Source: Dimargaris cristalligena
Lineage: Eukaryota; Kickxellomycota; Dimargaritomycetes; Dimargaritales; Dimargaritaceae
Direction of reading: 5' to 3'
Assembly (NCBI GenBank): GCA_027576995.1
Contig: JANBQC010000051.1
Location: forward strand, 1 to 64,000
Length of the DNA stretch: 64,000 bases
The notes under the pieces are model-generated. The model worked only from the letters and a program-made list of their open reading frames with translations, had not been told where the DNA came from and did no database searches. Both the position numbers and the translations under genes were made by a program. Numbering within the stretch: position 1 is the stretch's first letter; every line of letters begins with the position of its first letter. Of this stretch, positions 1 to 11,722 are shown piece after piece.

Positions 1-2273
1 AATTTTAAGCCCTGAACACATGGGTGTTGGGAAATTCAATACCTTATAATTAAGGCTGTATGTATTCTACTCTGGTTCGTCTGGTCTCTATATTTACAGA
101 ATTAATTAAGTAACCCGCATACTAAATACGTTAGTGAAGGGGGAATTGGGTTCTCATTGCATCTTGACTCTCTTATTCTTCATTTGATACTTCCCCTGGC
201 GTATAGATTCCATTAAGAACATTTTCCAAGAGTTAGATCAAGGCAATAACACCTATTCCAGCCGAAACATATATTCACCAGAGCTAGCAAGGACATAGAG
301 AGAATATTCAATTATTTTAGCATAACACCCAAATTGCAGGCATTGGGTGCGCCAAAACCACAAATAGAGTCACTAATAAGTATAATAACTGTAGTCTGTG
401 ATATGCTAAATAATAACTATAAGTATTCAGTAAATAATATATATTGATCAAATTAATGGCAGTTGACTTACAGGTATTTAGACCGCAGCTATATAATACT
501 CACCTAAATATTAGCCCAAGCCGGATGCCCAATCCCTAGTTTCTTGAGCAAGCCTTTGGCTAGGGCACTTGTTTTAAGTGGTGTTTAATATAGTAAGCAA
601 ATGTAACCCACCCATTCCTGCGCGAAACTATGTACAGTTTTTTTATAATAGCCAACGATAGACACACAACCCTTATATTAACAACCTTATGATAGATGAA
701 GAACAAGGAACAGCGGTAAAGGGTTGCTGTGGGGCGCGATAAAATACTATTTTGGTCCCCCCCCGTCCCGTTTAACTATGAATGATCATAGGGGTATGTT
801 GAGTAGCATGAGCACTAGTTAGTGACCGATCCAATGACACCCAAGTAACTGGAATAGGCCAAATTTGCCTACCCCCCCATCATTGCCAACTTCATCCATG
901 CCAACCCGTGTCCAGGTCCGTGAATGCCATTAACCTGAGTTTTGCAATACCCGTTGCAAGGAAAAATGGACTGGTGTATGTTGGTTCACAATGGATCGAG
1001 TTCTATAGCTACTTTCTCTTCATTCTATCTGGGCGGCACCCAGGTGGGGCCTTATACCCCTAAACAATATAACAAAATGATAGGTATGTTTATTGACCTA
1101 AGCCTGCATGACAAAGTGACAGTCAAGCGGAAAATGAACTGTCAATTGCATGACCAAAGTGGCTACCGTGATTTAGTGACGTTCCAAGGGAAAACCCCTC
1201 GCAATCGCTTAAATATATATGAATAATATTTCATGTTAGTAGCGTAATAGAAGATTCATGAAAAACAAAGCGACTAGGATAGACCATACCTATATAGTTT
1301 TTGGCTAGATTTTTACGATTGTGTATACAGAGGCCTATGTGGCCCCGCTAGTTTAGCATTTGCATTAATCGATAAAAATCGGAAAGATATATAATAACAC
1401 CACTGGCTGGTCAAGGTACGGGTCCCCCTCACTACACTCCTTACTTGGTAAGGCTTGTTTGGAAAAATGATGGAAACCCATAGACACATTTGCCTCGCAC
1501 CATACTAACAGCAATATATTGGTGACCAGATATTATAGATAAACCCATACTTATTTCGTGGAGTAATATCGGCAGGGCTCCTCTCTCTGGGATAATGCCT
1601 GAGGCTTGTAACCGGGAGCGTGGACATGTCAAAGGGGAAAGCTGTCGACGGTCAGTAGGGGGCTGAGCAGGTGCATTGGAATCTAGCTGGGCCGAATAAC
1701 AGAAGTCGAAGTAACTTCTATTTTTTATATGGCTAATCGCTATCCAACAAATGAAATATCTCCGGATAGTTAATTGATTGTGTTAAACCTATGTATAGGA
1801 AATTAGAATTTGATTCCATTAAGCCCCTGTGGTGGCGCAGGCTGCTTTTATAAGCAGTGTATACTAATATCTATAAAGAGTGAGAGGGGGGAGCATCAGT
1901 GGCAATCCCCCCCCCTCTCCTCAGACCCATTTAGCAGGATTGCCATATCCCTTGGGCTGTTGGGACCATCGCCCCTATCACATGACCCCTCAACCCTGTC
2001 ATTTACCGCCACCAGTGGGACGATATATATATAATAATACCTATTACTTTTATAAGAAAGTACTTTCAAGTATAAAACTATCACCCGCTGGCGCTGTCTA
2101 TCCAGCCACCGCGTACACGCTCCCTCTCCCAGCGACCCTGTCTCATCCCTTTCTCCCAACCCCTCTCCTCTACTTTAGTTCTATCTGTCTCTCCCACATC
2201 CCCGAGCTTCTTCACCGTAGGCTCTTCTACCCATTACACTACCCTTCTGCCCTTCTCAACAACTATTCTCACC
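1..2273. other. AT-rich intergenic region
   Basis: No supported gene. The sequence is AT-rich, has stops in all frames and short homopolymer runs (C-run near 758). The longest open stretch (942-1226) lacks an ATG at its start and resembles nothing. The last 200 bases before the next gene become pyrimidine-rich, as expected for a fungal promoter and leader. Confidence 0.6.
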
Positions 2274-2991
2274 ATGAAAGCCCTCGTGGTCCTTTCACTT
2301 GTAAGTCTGGCCGGTGCCCAACTGCTTGACGTCCTGCCTGTCCTCAAAGACACCGTAACCTGGCCCAAGTTCGGCAGCCAGTCCCTCAATCGCCCCCCCA
2401 CTGGTACCCCTCTGGGCAAAAGCCTCTACTACTGTGGTAATGACCAGGACTTAGTTACCATCGAGTCGGTCCGCCTGAACCCCGATCCCCCCCACAAGGG
2501 CCAAAAGCTCTTCATCGAAGGCTCTGGCCATGTCAACCAACGCGTCGTCAACGGCAGTTATATCGATGTGTCTGTCAAGTATGGCCTCATCAAGCTGCTG
2601 ACTCGCCGCTTTGACCTGTGCGACTTGGTTGGCGAAATCGGGCTTAAGTGCCCCATTGAGGAGGGCGACATTCGCTTCAGCAAGGAGGTCGACATCCCCA
2701 AGGAAATCCCCCCGGTAAGTCCTTTTTTATTGATAGGAATTATTTACGCCATCTGTATTACATTCGTCGCCAACCGCGCCCCTCGGCTCCCTCTTCTCAA
2801 AAATCACCTTTGGCTACTTTACTAACCAACATTGCTGGGTCGGTCTTTCTCTGCTCTCTGTTGCATTGCTTGATATTGTTTAGGGTATCTACACTGTCAA
2901 CGCCATCGCCCGTCTGCCCGATACCAAGGATTCGCAGACTAAAAGCCAGGGTGATCAATTGACCTGCCTCAATGCCTACGTGCGCTTCTAA
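2274..2991 (+). CDS. NPC2: NPC2-type ML-domain sterol/phospholipid transfer protein
   Basis: Two exons, 2274-2714 and 2884-2991, joined in phase 0 with a GTAAGT donor and TAG acceptor, give 182 residues. Residues 1-15 are a signal peptide (MKALVVLSLVSLAGA). The rest is one ML (MD-2-related lipid-recognition) domain: PDPP and KGQ near 65, the VKYGLI strand, DLCD, a KCPI turn, and the EIPPGIYTV segment that spans the splice junction, with paired cysteines for disulfides. Fungal members of this family (yeast Npc2, Aspergillus PG/PI-TP) bind sterol or phosphatidylglycerol/inositol in the vacuole lumen and pass sterol to NCR1/NPC1. Vacuolar location is inferred from the family. Without splicing, exon 1 would read through into a junk tail, which supports the intron. 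Confidence 0.93.
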
Positions 2992-3216
2992 ATGAATTAC
3001 ATATATCGAATCCTCTCCCAGTGTTGCTCGACGGAACGGGGCGCTTGTCCGTGGATTGCCTTTCTAACAGTCACTCCTCGCCTCTCCATCGACCTCCTTA
3101 TCAATAGTGGTCCTGCAACAACTAATGAGTCGAATAATTATTATCTTATCTTATCTTGTCTGTACTTACTTTTTCTCGGTGGCCCGTATGGAATTCCACT
3201 CCCACATTAGCCTGCC

Positions 3217-3222
3217 AATAAA
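3217..3222 (+). promoter_or_regulatory. Possible polyadenylation signal of the NPC2 gene
   Basis: AATAAA lies 226 bases after the stop codon. The match is exact, but the hexamer is common in AT-rich spacers. Confidence 0.3.
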
Positions 3223-5062
3223 CCCGTCTGTATTATTAGTTTCCGCTATAGCCGCTCAGATTCCGAGGGGGTTGCATAGGGTTGAATAGGTGAAATTATC
3301 CTAGAAATGGCAATACGGCCAACACATGTTGGAGTCCGCAGTAGGATGGTCAGATGTACCGTTCTACCGCTACTAGTTGGCAGCCTATGTTTTTTGTTTA
3401 TTTTTGTATTTCGTGCCTAATAGGCAGTCCCTCTTTCGTTACTAGCGTAAATGCAACTGTATGCTTACAGCGATTAAAGTCTCGGGCAGATGTAAATATA
3501 ATTGGATAACTAAATTAACTAACTGGTCCGGGAATAATTAGAAAGAAGGAAAACACGGTGGGTACTAGGATACAAATAAACATTTTACGGGCTCTCCATC
3601 GTATATAAATAAATACAGACAAACCAGGATTCTGTGGCAGCTGCCGGGTGTAGGCAAATCGGGCATTGAATGACTTGGGGCTAGGCAAAGCCAGCCCCTT
3701 TTCAAAAGAGATAAGCCAAATGCGAAAGCTAACCCGTATGTTGTATATACCCTGGCTTGCTAACTACTTCGAACCCTGAATAGATCACATTATCAATTGT
3801 ACTTGGTGGTGTAGGTGGACAAATGCCAATCCATTTTTACGCCCTTCAAATAAATATGCTGACGAGGATAGGCTCGAGGCCATGGGTAGCGACAGTCTGC
3901 TTTAGAGTACCCAAGCTATATACCCCCGTGTGGATTTCGGAGCTAGTCAGCCAGACAACCACCCCGCCATTAGGTTGATTTATATATTTAATATTTTAGC
4001 AAAATCCAAAATGATTTGACCATTTAATTATTTGAAAATATACCAGTGAAGCGGCAGTTCTCATTGGTGGTGTCCGAATCGAGGTGCGTTGGTATCCCAA
4101 CAAGGCCAATAGGAATGGGGCTTTAGCACTCAGAACTCGGCGTATTTATTACCCAAAGGGTAATTTCCCACTATTGTTATACCCTAAAACGGAGCCAGAT
4201 TGGCCATGGTATCGCACAATGGAAATCTATTAAAGGGGATTTGTAAGGCCCTAGCCACCATGATATACTGTAAGTTTTATTGGTATATTTTCTACTTTGT
4301 ATTACTAGATGGAATTCACGGGATGTCAATTTTTAACCAAGCGGTTCCTTGACTTGGAAAATGGACATATGTGGTGGACCATGCACTGCGAAAATACCGA
4401 ATAGATAAGGGACGATGAGAATGAAGGGATGTGCCGGCTGCTGCTTCCCCCTTCGGCCATGAGGGATGTCTGTTTGGGTGCCAAACCATGTGCCACGCAG
4501 CTGGTCAGTTGAGGCGGAGATCCGCTAATACAACCATGCTTTATAGCTAAACGGGGGTTTCGGTCTCTGATTGTGGATGAAGAAGGGATGAAGGATTGAT
4601 TATTTCCGATCTAGCAAGGAACATATAGGTCCAGTACTTGCGGCCTTTCGGGACCATCTGCCATGTTAATGGAATGGTGCCACCGCAACGTACCAACTGA
4701 GAGGACCTGGTACGAAGCCAAGCATCGACTCCAATGGTTGCACACAACGCGTTGGGAGCGAGCAAATTAAAATGAACTGGACGTCCTGGCATGGAATATT
4801 CGGCCATACGCACGTCCTTGACAATAACCCCTCCCCCTTTTAAATACTTGGATTCAGACCTGCTGTACCGGTAGGTGCCAAGGCCAGGAAGACAAGGGAA
4901 ATAAAGTAAGTTATAGGGCTGGCTTTTGGGCAACAGCCTTTTCGCCCGTCGTTCTTCTCTTCAATAAAATAGTCTATCTGTACATAATCCCTTTTCCCTT
5001 TCAATTAATTTAACATGCTTAAATCCTCCCTCGCTGACCCGTAGCTTTTTCAACGATACACA

Positions 5063-5081
5063 TTATATATATATATATATA
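5063..5081. repeat. (AT)n microsatellite
   Basis: About nine AT units in the promoter region 230 bases before the COP1 start codon. It could serve as a TATA-like element, but its position is far upstream. Confidence 0.8.
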
Positions 5082-5307
5082 CATCAAGTCTGCCCTCCTC
5101 CCGCCTGGCAAGACTTTCCCTACCTTCAACCCTTTCCTGCCCTACATACCCCCCTACCCACCCTTGTTTGGCCCCCAGTCGCTAAACTCGCAGCCTCGCA
5201 TTTCCCTGTTCACTATTTACTTTTTCTTTAGATATTCACCCATACGTATACCCCAAACCACCTACTATAGTCCACTTGGCCGCTTCCGTAGGCCCAGCCA
5301 AATCACA

Positions 5308-7740
5308 ATGGACAATCCGTCTTCCAAGGCTCCTAATGTCTCGTCGGAATTTAACGTCGCACCGTTGCCACCACCCACCACCGCCTCTCCCGTTACCAGC
5401 CCCATTGTCCAAGATAATGCCCCTTCAAGTCTACCAACCGGCCACCTTCCCCCCGCCACCCATACCGCTTTGATTGGGACCAGGGCGGGAGCCCAGAACC
5501 AACTTCCGGCCTGGCAACATGCCCGGTTTAACCCCTATTACATTCCCCGGAATCGGCGGCCACGGCGGTTCACCAGCGTAGACGAACGCAGCACTAAACG
5601 CCACTACCCCAGTCGGGCAGTCCCGGCCCTCAACAGTGTCGCCTCGTCACCGGCCCATTTGTCCACCAATAGCCAGTCGCTGACCTTTGGCCAACAGTCT
5701 TCCCAGTCGCCCTCGGCCGACGACCATGCTCTATCCCCCTTCGAATCGGCCAAAGGCTTGGCTGAGCCCGACTGCAGTACCCAGTGCCCCATTTGCCTCC
5801 AAACTATATCGGAGGCCCATGTGACCGCGTGTGGTCACTCATTCTGCTACACCTGTATATCCCGCCACCTCCGCCGGTCCGCCACTTGCCCCAACTGCCG
5901 GGCCGCCCTGGAGTCTAACCAGATATTCCCTAATTACGCCCTCAATCACCTGTTGGAACGCACACGGCCGCCGGCCCGGGCTCCTTTCCCACCGGCCTTT
6001 CAGCGGGCCCAAGAGGTGCTGCAGACGCAGTCGTGGAACCGACCCGAGGACATTGACATCCTGCTGGGCCTCCTACTCAACCAGCGCCGAGCCCTTCAGG
6101 ATCAGGCCAAGCGGACCGAACTCTCTGCACTCCTGGTGTTCCTTAATAAAGCCAAGGCGAGCCAGGAAGAGCTGCTGGTCATGCTGCAGCAGGAGCTGGC
6201 ATGTGTGCAAAAGGACATCACGGACACCCAAATGTCCCTCCATGGCCTGGGCCACGAGCCCGCTTTGACCTCCGCCAAAAGCCCTCATGTCCCCACCCTA
6301 TCCGCCCCGATTAGCGCTAAGCAGATTGAATACGATCACTCCGATCCATCGCTCTCTCTCGTGCCCCACCAGGCCTCCAATGAACTGGCGGGTCCCCTGC
6401 TGGCTGACTTCCAAACCGAGCGAATTACCCAGCACTTTGAGGACCTGCAGCTCGACTATTTTGAACACCGGCTCAAGGCGCCGTACGAACCGAACCTGCT
6501 TAATCAATTCAGCCGTACGCTAGCCGCCTGCGCGTCGTCCAAACAACTGCGCCACCTGGCTACTCTACGTATCGGTGAAGGTACCCGGTCATCAGCGATT
6601 ATTGCAAGTATCGGATTCGACCGGGACTGCGAGTATTTTGCCACGGCTGGGGTTAATAACCGGATCCGGGTATTTGCCTACGACCGAATCCAACGGCTCA
6701 TCAACAGCACGACCGCCCGGGATATGGCTGCGCTGGCCGAGTCCCACTACGGCCCGGTCGATGACCAGGTCCAGTCCGACCGGCCGGATTCCCGGTCATT
6801 GACGGACGACGGCCTCCTCCCCCACTACTATCCCACCTACGAGCTCACCTGCCGGAATAAAATCAGCTGCCTCTCCTGGAACCCCTACGTCAAATCGCTG
6901 ATCGCCAACTCGGACTACACAGGGGTGGTCACCCTCTGGGATGTCCATACCGGAGTCGAAACCCTGACCTGGTCCGAACATGCCAAGCGAATCTGGTCGC
7001 TCGACTTCAGCCGAACTGACCCAAACCGTCTGGCCAGCGGGGGCGACGATACCAAAGTGAAAATCTGGTGCATGCGCCAGTCGCAGTCGGCCCTCACCCT
7101 AGACGGCCGGGCGAATGTGTGTTGCGTGCAGTTTAACCCGACGGTGAGTCACTGCCTAGCCTTGGGTACGGCGGATCACCATATCTATTACTACGATTTA
7201 CGCAACCCGAATACACCGGTGACCACCATGAAGGGCCATCGCAAAGCCGTATCCTTCGTCCGGTTTATCAACGGCCGGGAATTGGTGTCGGCCTCCATCG
7301 ATAACAGTCTCAAGACGTGGTCACTGGACCGCCCCAGGTCCGTATTTGACGGATCGCCAACGCTCGACTCGCCCACTGAAAACGCCCAAGCCCAAGCCCT
7401 GACCCACGGCATCCCGGAATCCAACCCCCTGGGCATCGGACAACGCACTTACCGTGGCCACACCAACGAAAAGAATTTCGTGGGGCTATCCGTCCGTAAT
7501 GACTGGATCACTTGCGGCAGTGAAACTAACTGCGTCTTTACTTACCACCGCGCCTTGTCCCAACCCGTCTTTCGCACCCCCTTTGATCAGGAACTCCCGT
7601 CCACCACCAACCAGGTGCTCCCCACCCCCACCAACCCGGCCACTCCGTCGTTTGTCAGCGCAGTCTGCTGGAAACCAGACGCCGATGTGCTGCTAGCGGC
7701 CAGCAGCCATGGCACTATTCGCACCTTCCATCTTGTCTAA
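5308..7740 (+). CDS. COP1: COP1-like RING/coiled-coil/WD40 E3 ubiquitin ligase
   Basis: One exon of 810 codons. The first ATG is at 5308; the frame is open further upstream but without ATG. A proline/serine-rich tail (1-155) precedes a C3HC4 RING at C160-C197 (CPIC, CGHSFC, CPNC). A helical, probably coiled-coil segment follows at about 260-306, then a seven-bladed WD40 propeller from about 425 to the end. The propeller carries COP1 hallmarks: VDFSRT-like SLDFSRTDPN, ADHHIYYYDLRN, GHRKAVSFVRF, GHTNEKNFVGL and CGSETN. COP1 is the substrate receptor and ligase that turns over transcription factors (bZIP/HY5 in plants, c-Jun/ETS in animals), binding VP motifs in the propeller. Substrates here are unknown. 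The domain order and blade motifs make confusion with other RING/WD40 proteins (RFWD3, TRAF7) unlikely. Confidence 0.93.
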   Translation: MDNPSSKAPNVSSEFNVAPLPPPTTASPVTSPIVQDNAPSSLPTGHLPPATHTALIGTRAGAQNQLPAWQHARFNPYYIPRNRRPRRFTSVDERSTKRHYPSRAVPALNSVASSPAHLSTNSQSLTFGQQSSQSPSADDHALSPFESAKGLAEPDCSTQCPICLQTISEAHVTACGHSFCYTCISRHLRRSATCPNCRAALESNQIFPNYALNHLLERTRPPARAPFPPAFQRAQEVLQTQSWNRPEDIDILLGLLLNQRRALQDQAKRTELSALLVFLNKAKASQEELLVMLQQELACVQKDITDTQMSLHGLGHEPALTSAKSPHVPTLSAPISAKQIEYDHSDPSLSLVPHQASNELAGPLLADFQTERITQHFEDLQLDYFEHRLKAPYEPNLLNQFSRTLAACASSKQLRHLATLRIGEGTRSSAIIASIGFDRDCEYFATAGVNNRIRVFAYDRIQRLINSTTARDMAALAESHYGPVDDQVQSDRPDSRSLTDDGLLPHYYPTYELTCRNKISCLSWNPYVKSLIANSDYTGVVTLWDVHTGVETLTWSEHAKRIWSLDFSRTDPNRLASGGDDTKVKIWCMRQSQSALTLDGRANVCCVQFNPTVSHCLALGTADHHIYYYDLRNPNTPVTTMKGHRKAVSFVRFINGRELVSASIDNSLKTWSLDRPRSVFDGSPTLDSPTENAQAQALTHGIPESNPLGIGQRTYRGHTNEKNFVGLSVRNDWITCGSETNCVFTYHRALSQPVFRTPFDQELPSTTNQVLPTPTNPATPSFVSAVCWKPDADVLLAASSHGTIRTFHLV

Positions 7741-8188
7741 TTTTGAACCTCAGGTATGTATGACTTGTGTCACTTTTAGTTGGAGGAATTCCTTTTAGTC
7801 GTCGACCATTGACTGACCCAATAATAGCTCAGTATGTACATTTGGTTTTAGTTATATTTTTTGGGGGGAGTCTCCAGTAGCTCAGCCGTACCTGATGAAT
7901 TTGAGGGTGGATTAGACTGCGTGGAGTAAGTGTCGGGGACATGAGGGCCCAGGGTCCTTCAAAGTATAGTTGGTAAGGGCATCAGCTTGGAAGAAACATG
8001 GATTTATCAATAAAGCAGTCCTACAAGTCCATACAATTTCCATCGGCTATAGAGACCAAGTCAGTAGCGGTGTATTTTAAGTTAAAAGAATGCCGTGGAA
8101 CAGCAGGTAATTACTTAGGTGCCTTGTTAGCTGGACCAATATATATACCACAAGGATACAGGGTGTACTAGGCGCATTGTCAGTTAAC
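7741..8188. other. Tail-to-tail spacer between COP1 and TMEM18 genes
   Basis: 448 bases that must hold both 3' ends. I see no further coding sequence or convincing hairpin terminator. Confidence 0.5.
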
Positions 8189-8884
8189 TCATTGGCTCTT
8201 TTTCTTAGACGTGGTCTTGGTCTTGGTAGCCTGCCGGATCTGCTGTCGCTTAACTTGGATCAGACGACTCCCGGCGTGGAAGATCAGCATGACTAAGACG
8301 GTCAGCAGCAGTAAAAGTAGGGGTATCGAATACACCAGGGATATAAAATGACCGTGCTCTTGGAAGTAATTGGCATCCGAAAAGTCCGACCAGTAGCCAG
8401 CTGCCAAGGTATTGAGCGGCTGTGCGCCGAGAACCATGATACCTATTCCCCGAGGCCATGGGATATGGACCAATGTAAAAATAATAGAGTGATACTATGG
8501 TTGTTAGTGGAATAGTCCCGAAGTGGGTAATAATGGGGAGTGGCGGTTGAACGGAGCCATTGTTACTAAAAGGTATGCGTACTCTGCAGCGAAATGGGGC
8601 TGGCCACGCAAGTTAAACCAGAATTATTCTAGAAAGGCCAACTTACTCAGAGTGATAAAGAGGGCCGCGAGACGCCCTTCGTCCCCGCGGTAATATACAG
8701 TGGCGACGACGAGGCCACCGTAAAATACGGCCCAGGCACGAAGCCAGGGCTGGCTCCAGTTGACGGCCTGGTAGAACTCCTGGGCATCGGCCTGAAACTC
8801 CGTCCAGTAGGTTTGCATAAGGAGTAAGAGGTCTTTGTAGGCCAGCGAGCCGAGCTCCCATCCGGGTGGTACAAGGTTGGCCAT
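8189..8884 (-). CDS. TMEM18: TMEM18 family nuclear-envelope/ER membrane protein
   Basis: Two exons on the minus strand, 8884-8647 and 8442-8189 (phase 1 join, GTAAGT donor, TAG acceptor), give 163 residues. The N-terminal half is amphipathic with W/F-rich helices and one membrane span (AWAVFYGGLVVATVYY). The second exon has a span before LNTLAAGYW, then the family signature HGHFISLVYSIPLLLLLL, which fits the FISxVFSxPLL segment of animal TMEM18. The C-terminus is basic (KTKTTSKKKSQ), as in the family. Animal TMEM18 sits in the nuclear membrane and is linked to body-weight regulation; its biochemical role is not settled and I infer none here. Family assignment rests on motif and layout. Confidence 0.85.
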
Positions 8885-10700
8885 GTCGGTGTAGTGGGGT
8901 TGGTGCGGCGGTTAGTTGGAGTGGGATTCGGGCGGGAAAACGGAAAAAGACAATTTGTTAGATGACAAATACCAGCCAAGCGGATGCACGAATAAAATAG
9001 GAACCAAGGATAAAACCTCTTCGCTGGAAGCTTCATTCAGCTGCTAGTACCCCCAGCCACGGAATGAGGAGCTGACTGGGGGAATAAACAACTAAACTAC
9101 CCTCCCCCCGTAACATAAGACACTATGGGGTTCACTGGGGTATCTGCAGTTGGCCAGGCCTGATGCGGCGAGCCTTTCGGAACAACCAAAAGTGTATTAA
9201 GTCTAACTAAAACTGCCCAAGAGTGGTGGACCATAGGCTTTCTTGTGCTGCGTTGGTGGGGAGCGGCCACTAATGTATTGGTGCGCAACGGGATGTTATA
9301 TTATACCGCTGGACTTTTCTATGTGGGGGTTGCATCGTATTTGCCATCGGAAATTGGGCACTGTCAGTAGTCGACTCCGAAAAACCTAAATGACCAGCGT
9401 ACTATTGTTTATCGCCTGGGTAAATCATACCTTCTAAATCTAAGCACATATGCCCATTTTTATTCCCAAGAACATTCGAAGGTAACTTGGCTAGAGCTTT
9501 TTACCACTGTTAGTCTAAATATGGGTGAGGCTCAGTCCAGTCATATATCGAAAAACCAGTTTGGTGAGCCGAGGTATACTGACTACAAAACGCAGTTTTC
9601 ACTTGCATTTCACTCAAAATCCTGAATCGTTGTGTTTAATTTCACCCATATTACAACATAATACACACTGGAGCTCACTGCCCAGCGGATCCATCTCTTC
9701 AGCCAAAAAAACCCCCTCATATACGTAGAATGGAGTGGGGGGATTTGGTAGGGGCATGTGTCTAAATTATAAAATGGGGAAGGAGGAGTCCCAAAGCCAT
9801 CCAGTAGAATTGGGGGAAACTGTGGCCTCTGAGAAAGGAAAGGAAATGCAAAATTCAATACATCTACCCATATGTGGCAGTCGATCATTCTGGTAGGTGT
9901 TGGCCTGGATTAAATAGGCGACCAGTGTGTGCATGGGAAGAGGACCAATCCCAAAAAGCAGGCGGATAGTTTCATCGACAAGGCTTCTGCACTATTCTCT
10001 GTTCAGCCTTGGGTTTTTAGGATCGACATACGACAATACAGCTTGAAATGTATAAGCGTCGGCGACGATGGCCAGGACGGTCTCCAAAAGGCAACAGCCA
10101 AATGCGGACCTGAGAGCCAGAGGGCCATTGCCATGGGGGCCACCAGTCGATATTTGCCCACAGCCTCGCCAGTATCTTGGATTATTTGTTGGTGACGGCG
10201 CTATGTGGCTTATTATCTCAATTTACCAGGTGCCAATTGTATGAGCCTGGCCTTGTCTAGAGGGACTTAGTTGGCCGATATTTCAGCATGTTTAGTTTGT
10301 AACGATGTTTCGACTGGGAAAACACCCGCCCCATGAGAAAACGATTCACTTTGCAACACTGTGCCTCCCACTCTTCGGCCCAAACCAAAGCCATTACTTA
10401 TTTGGCACAAAAAGTAGTAGTGAATAATCTGATAGTATTAGGCAACGTTTGAGGCAATTACCAACACCAAAATGGTCCTCGTCTTTTTAGGCTTATTTTC
10501 ACTGAAATTCCCCGGCCAATGGGCCAAAGAGTCCGGGCCATATAAATACCTACCCGGGCCCGGTAGCCCGGCGCCTTCGGTAACACTTATCTCTTGTACA
10601 CTGAATTCTTCTGCCCCCATTGGCCCTGGCCTTCTTACCCTCTTACTTTTACCATTTATAATCATTCTTGGCCTTGCTACTCGCTCGTCTACTATTCACC
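8885..10700. other. Intergenic region, divergent promoters of TMEM18 and the seven-pass protein
   Basis: 1.8 kb without supported genes. An 88-codon stretch at 9929-10195 has no neighbours, splice pattern or recognisable motif and is judged noise. Core promoter elements of the downstream gene are listed separately. Confidence 0.5.
10516..10548 (+). promoter_or_regulatory. CCAAT box plus TATA box of the seven-pass protein gene
   Basis: CCAAT at 10516-10520 is followed 20 bases later by TATAAATA at 10541-10548. This would place transcription start about 30 bases further on, leaving a leader of roughly 130 bases before the ATG at 10701. It is one of the few clean TATA arrangements in the window. 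Confidence 0.5.
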
Positions 10701-11722
10701 ATGAACTCTTCTACTATTATTGCCCCTCATGACTTTCAAAGGGCGAACTTGATGCAGCCCGTGATGGACGTGCCCAAAAGTGGTTTACAAAAACGCATGC
10801 TATATACCACATTATTTTCCATTATGTTCGTATTGCTCAGTCACAATATCTTCCAGCTAATTGCGCTGGTACGACGGAACCCCCAGGCCATCCATATCGT
10901 CTGCCTGGCCATGAACTCCTCCTTATTTCTGCTGGGCGTTGTGATCAGCCTACGCGACCCCCTCGCCTACTCCTGCGAATTGTACAGTGGTCTGATATTT
11001 ACCATCTACGTAACTGGCATTGCGTTTGCGGGTACGATTCTCCTAATGAAGGCCTATTATGCCAGCGGATTCTCCAAGATGATACTGGGCTGGACCATCG
11101 CTTTCCAAGCCGGTACCGTCGCCGCCCACATTGTCGCTTCCGCCTGCACCACGGTGACCACCAACCACTCGACGTTTATGTGCGACATTGAATTCGACCG
11201 AACGAGCTTCGTCATCTCCATGGCGACCGATTGCCTGTTTAATTGCACCATGTCCGCCATTTTTCTGGTGTACATCTTCCGGGCCTACAGCGCCTTCAAC
11301 TCGGCCCCGTATATGATTTTGTTTCGGGACGGAATGCTGTTTTGGCTGGCCACGTCTCTATTCCCCATCATCATCTCCCTCGCGAGCTTTACGACAACTG
11401 TATATGAATTCGTCACCGGACTGTCTATTATTTACCGTAAGTGGGAAGGCCTACATGGCAATGTATAATACCGGCGTTAGAGTACGTGGCATGAACTCGG
11501 TAGACATGGAGTGCGTGCTTGGCTAGTCCGGCCGCCATAATTGGCATATTTGACCAACTGCACTTAACTAATACCCTGATCCCCCACCCACCCACTATCA
11601 CTATGCACTCTGACGCAATTTTCACCGCTGGCCTAAACGTATAACTAACAATAGTGATAATCACTAGCGGTGTCTTGACCTGGCAACTTTGTCGTAAAGC
11701 TCGGTATAGGTCGGTTTCCTAA
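10701..11722 (+). CDS. Unrecognised seven-pass membrane protein
   Basis: Exon 1 is 10701-11436. A phase-1 GTAAGT donor joins best to 11655-11722 (acceptor CAATAG, preceded by CTAAC), giving 267 residues. The ATG at 10701 is the first in frame. Hydrophobic spans fall near 36-55, 66-85, 99-122, 130-153, 175-203, 219-242 and a last one completed by exon 2 (IIYLIITSGVLTW), followed by a short basic tail. That is a GPCR-like topology: short N-terminus, seven spans, conserved-looking cysteines in loops. No rhodopsin DRY, STE2, STE3 or cAMP-receptor signature is visible, so I name no family. An alternative acceptor (CACTAG) would end the protein after three more residues and lose the seventh span, which is why I prefer the first. 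Confidence 0.75.

Larger units (their letters stand above)
2992..5307. other. Intergenic region between NPC2 and COP1 genes
   Basis: After the NPC2 3' untranslated part the DNA is AT-rich. On the minus strand a 128-codon open stretch (4547-4933) begins without ATG and resembles no family I know; I do not call it a gene. From about 5085 to 5307 the plus strand is strongly pyrimidine-rich and is probably the COP1 promoter and leader. Confidence 0.5.

Noticed and set aside
942..1226. 94-codon frame near the left edge
   Set aside because: No ATG start and no protein-like pattern in AT-rich DNA.
4547..4933. 128-codon minus-strand frame between NPC2 and COP1
   Set aside because: No ATG at its opening, no domain or splice partner recognised; kept only as a note in the spacer.
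9929..10195. 88-codon plus-strand frame
   Set aside because: Isolated, no motif, sits in AT-rich spacer between well-defined genes.
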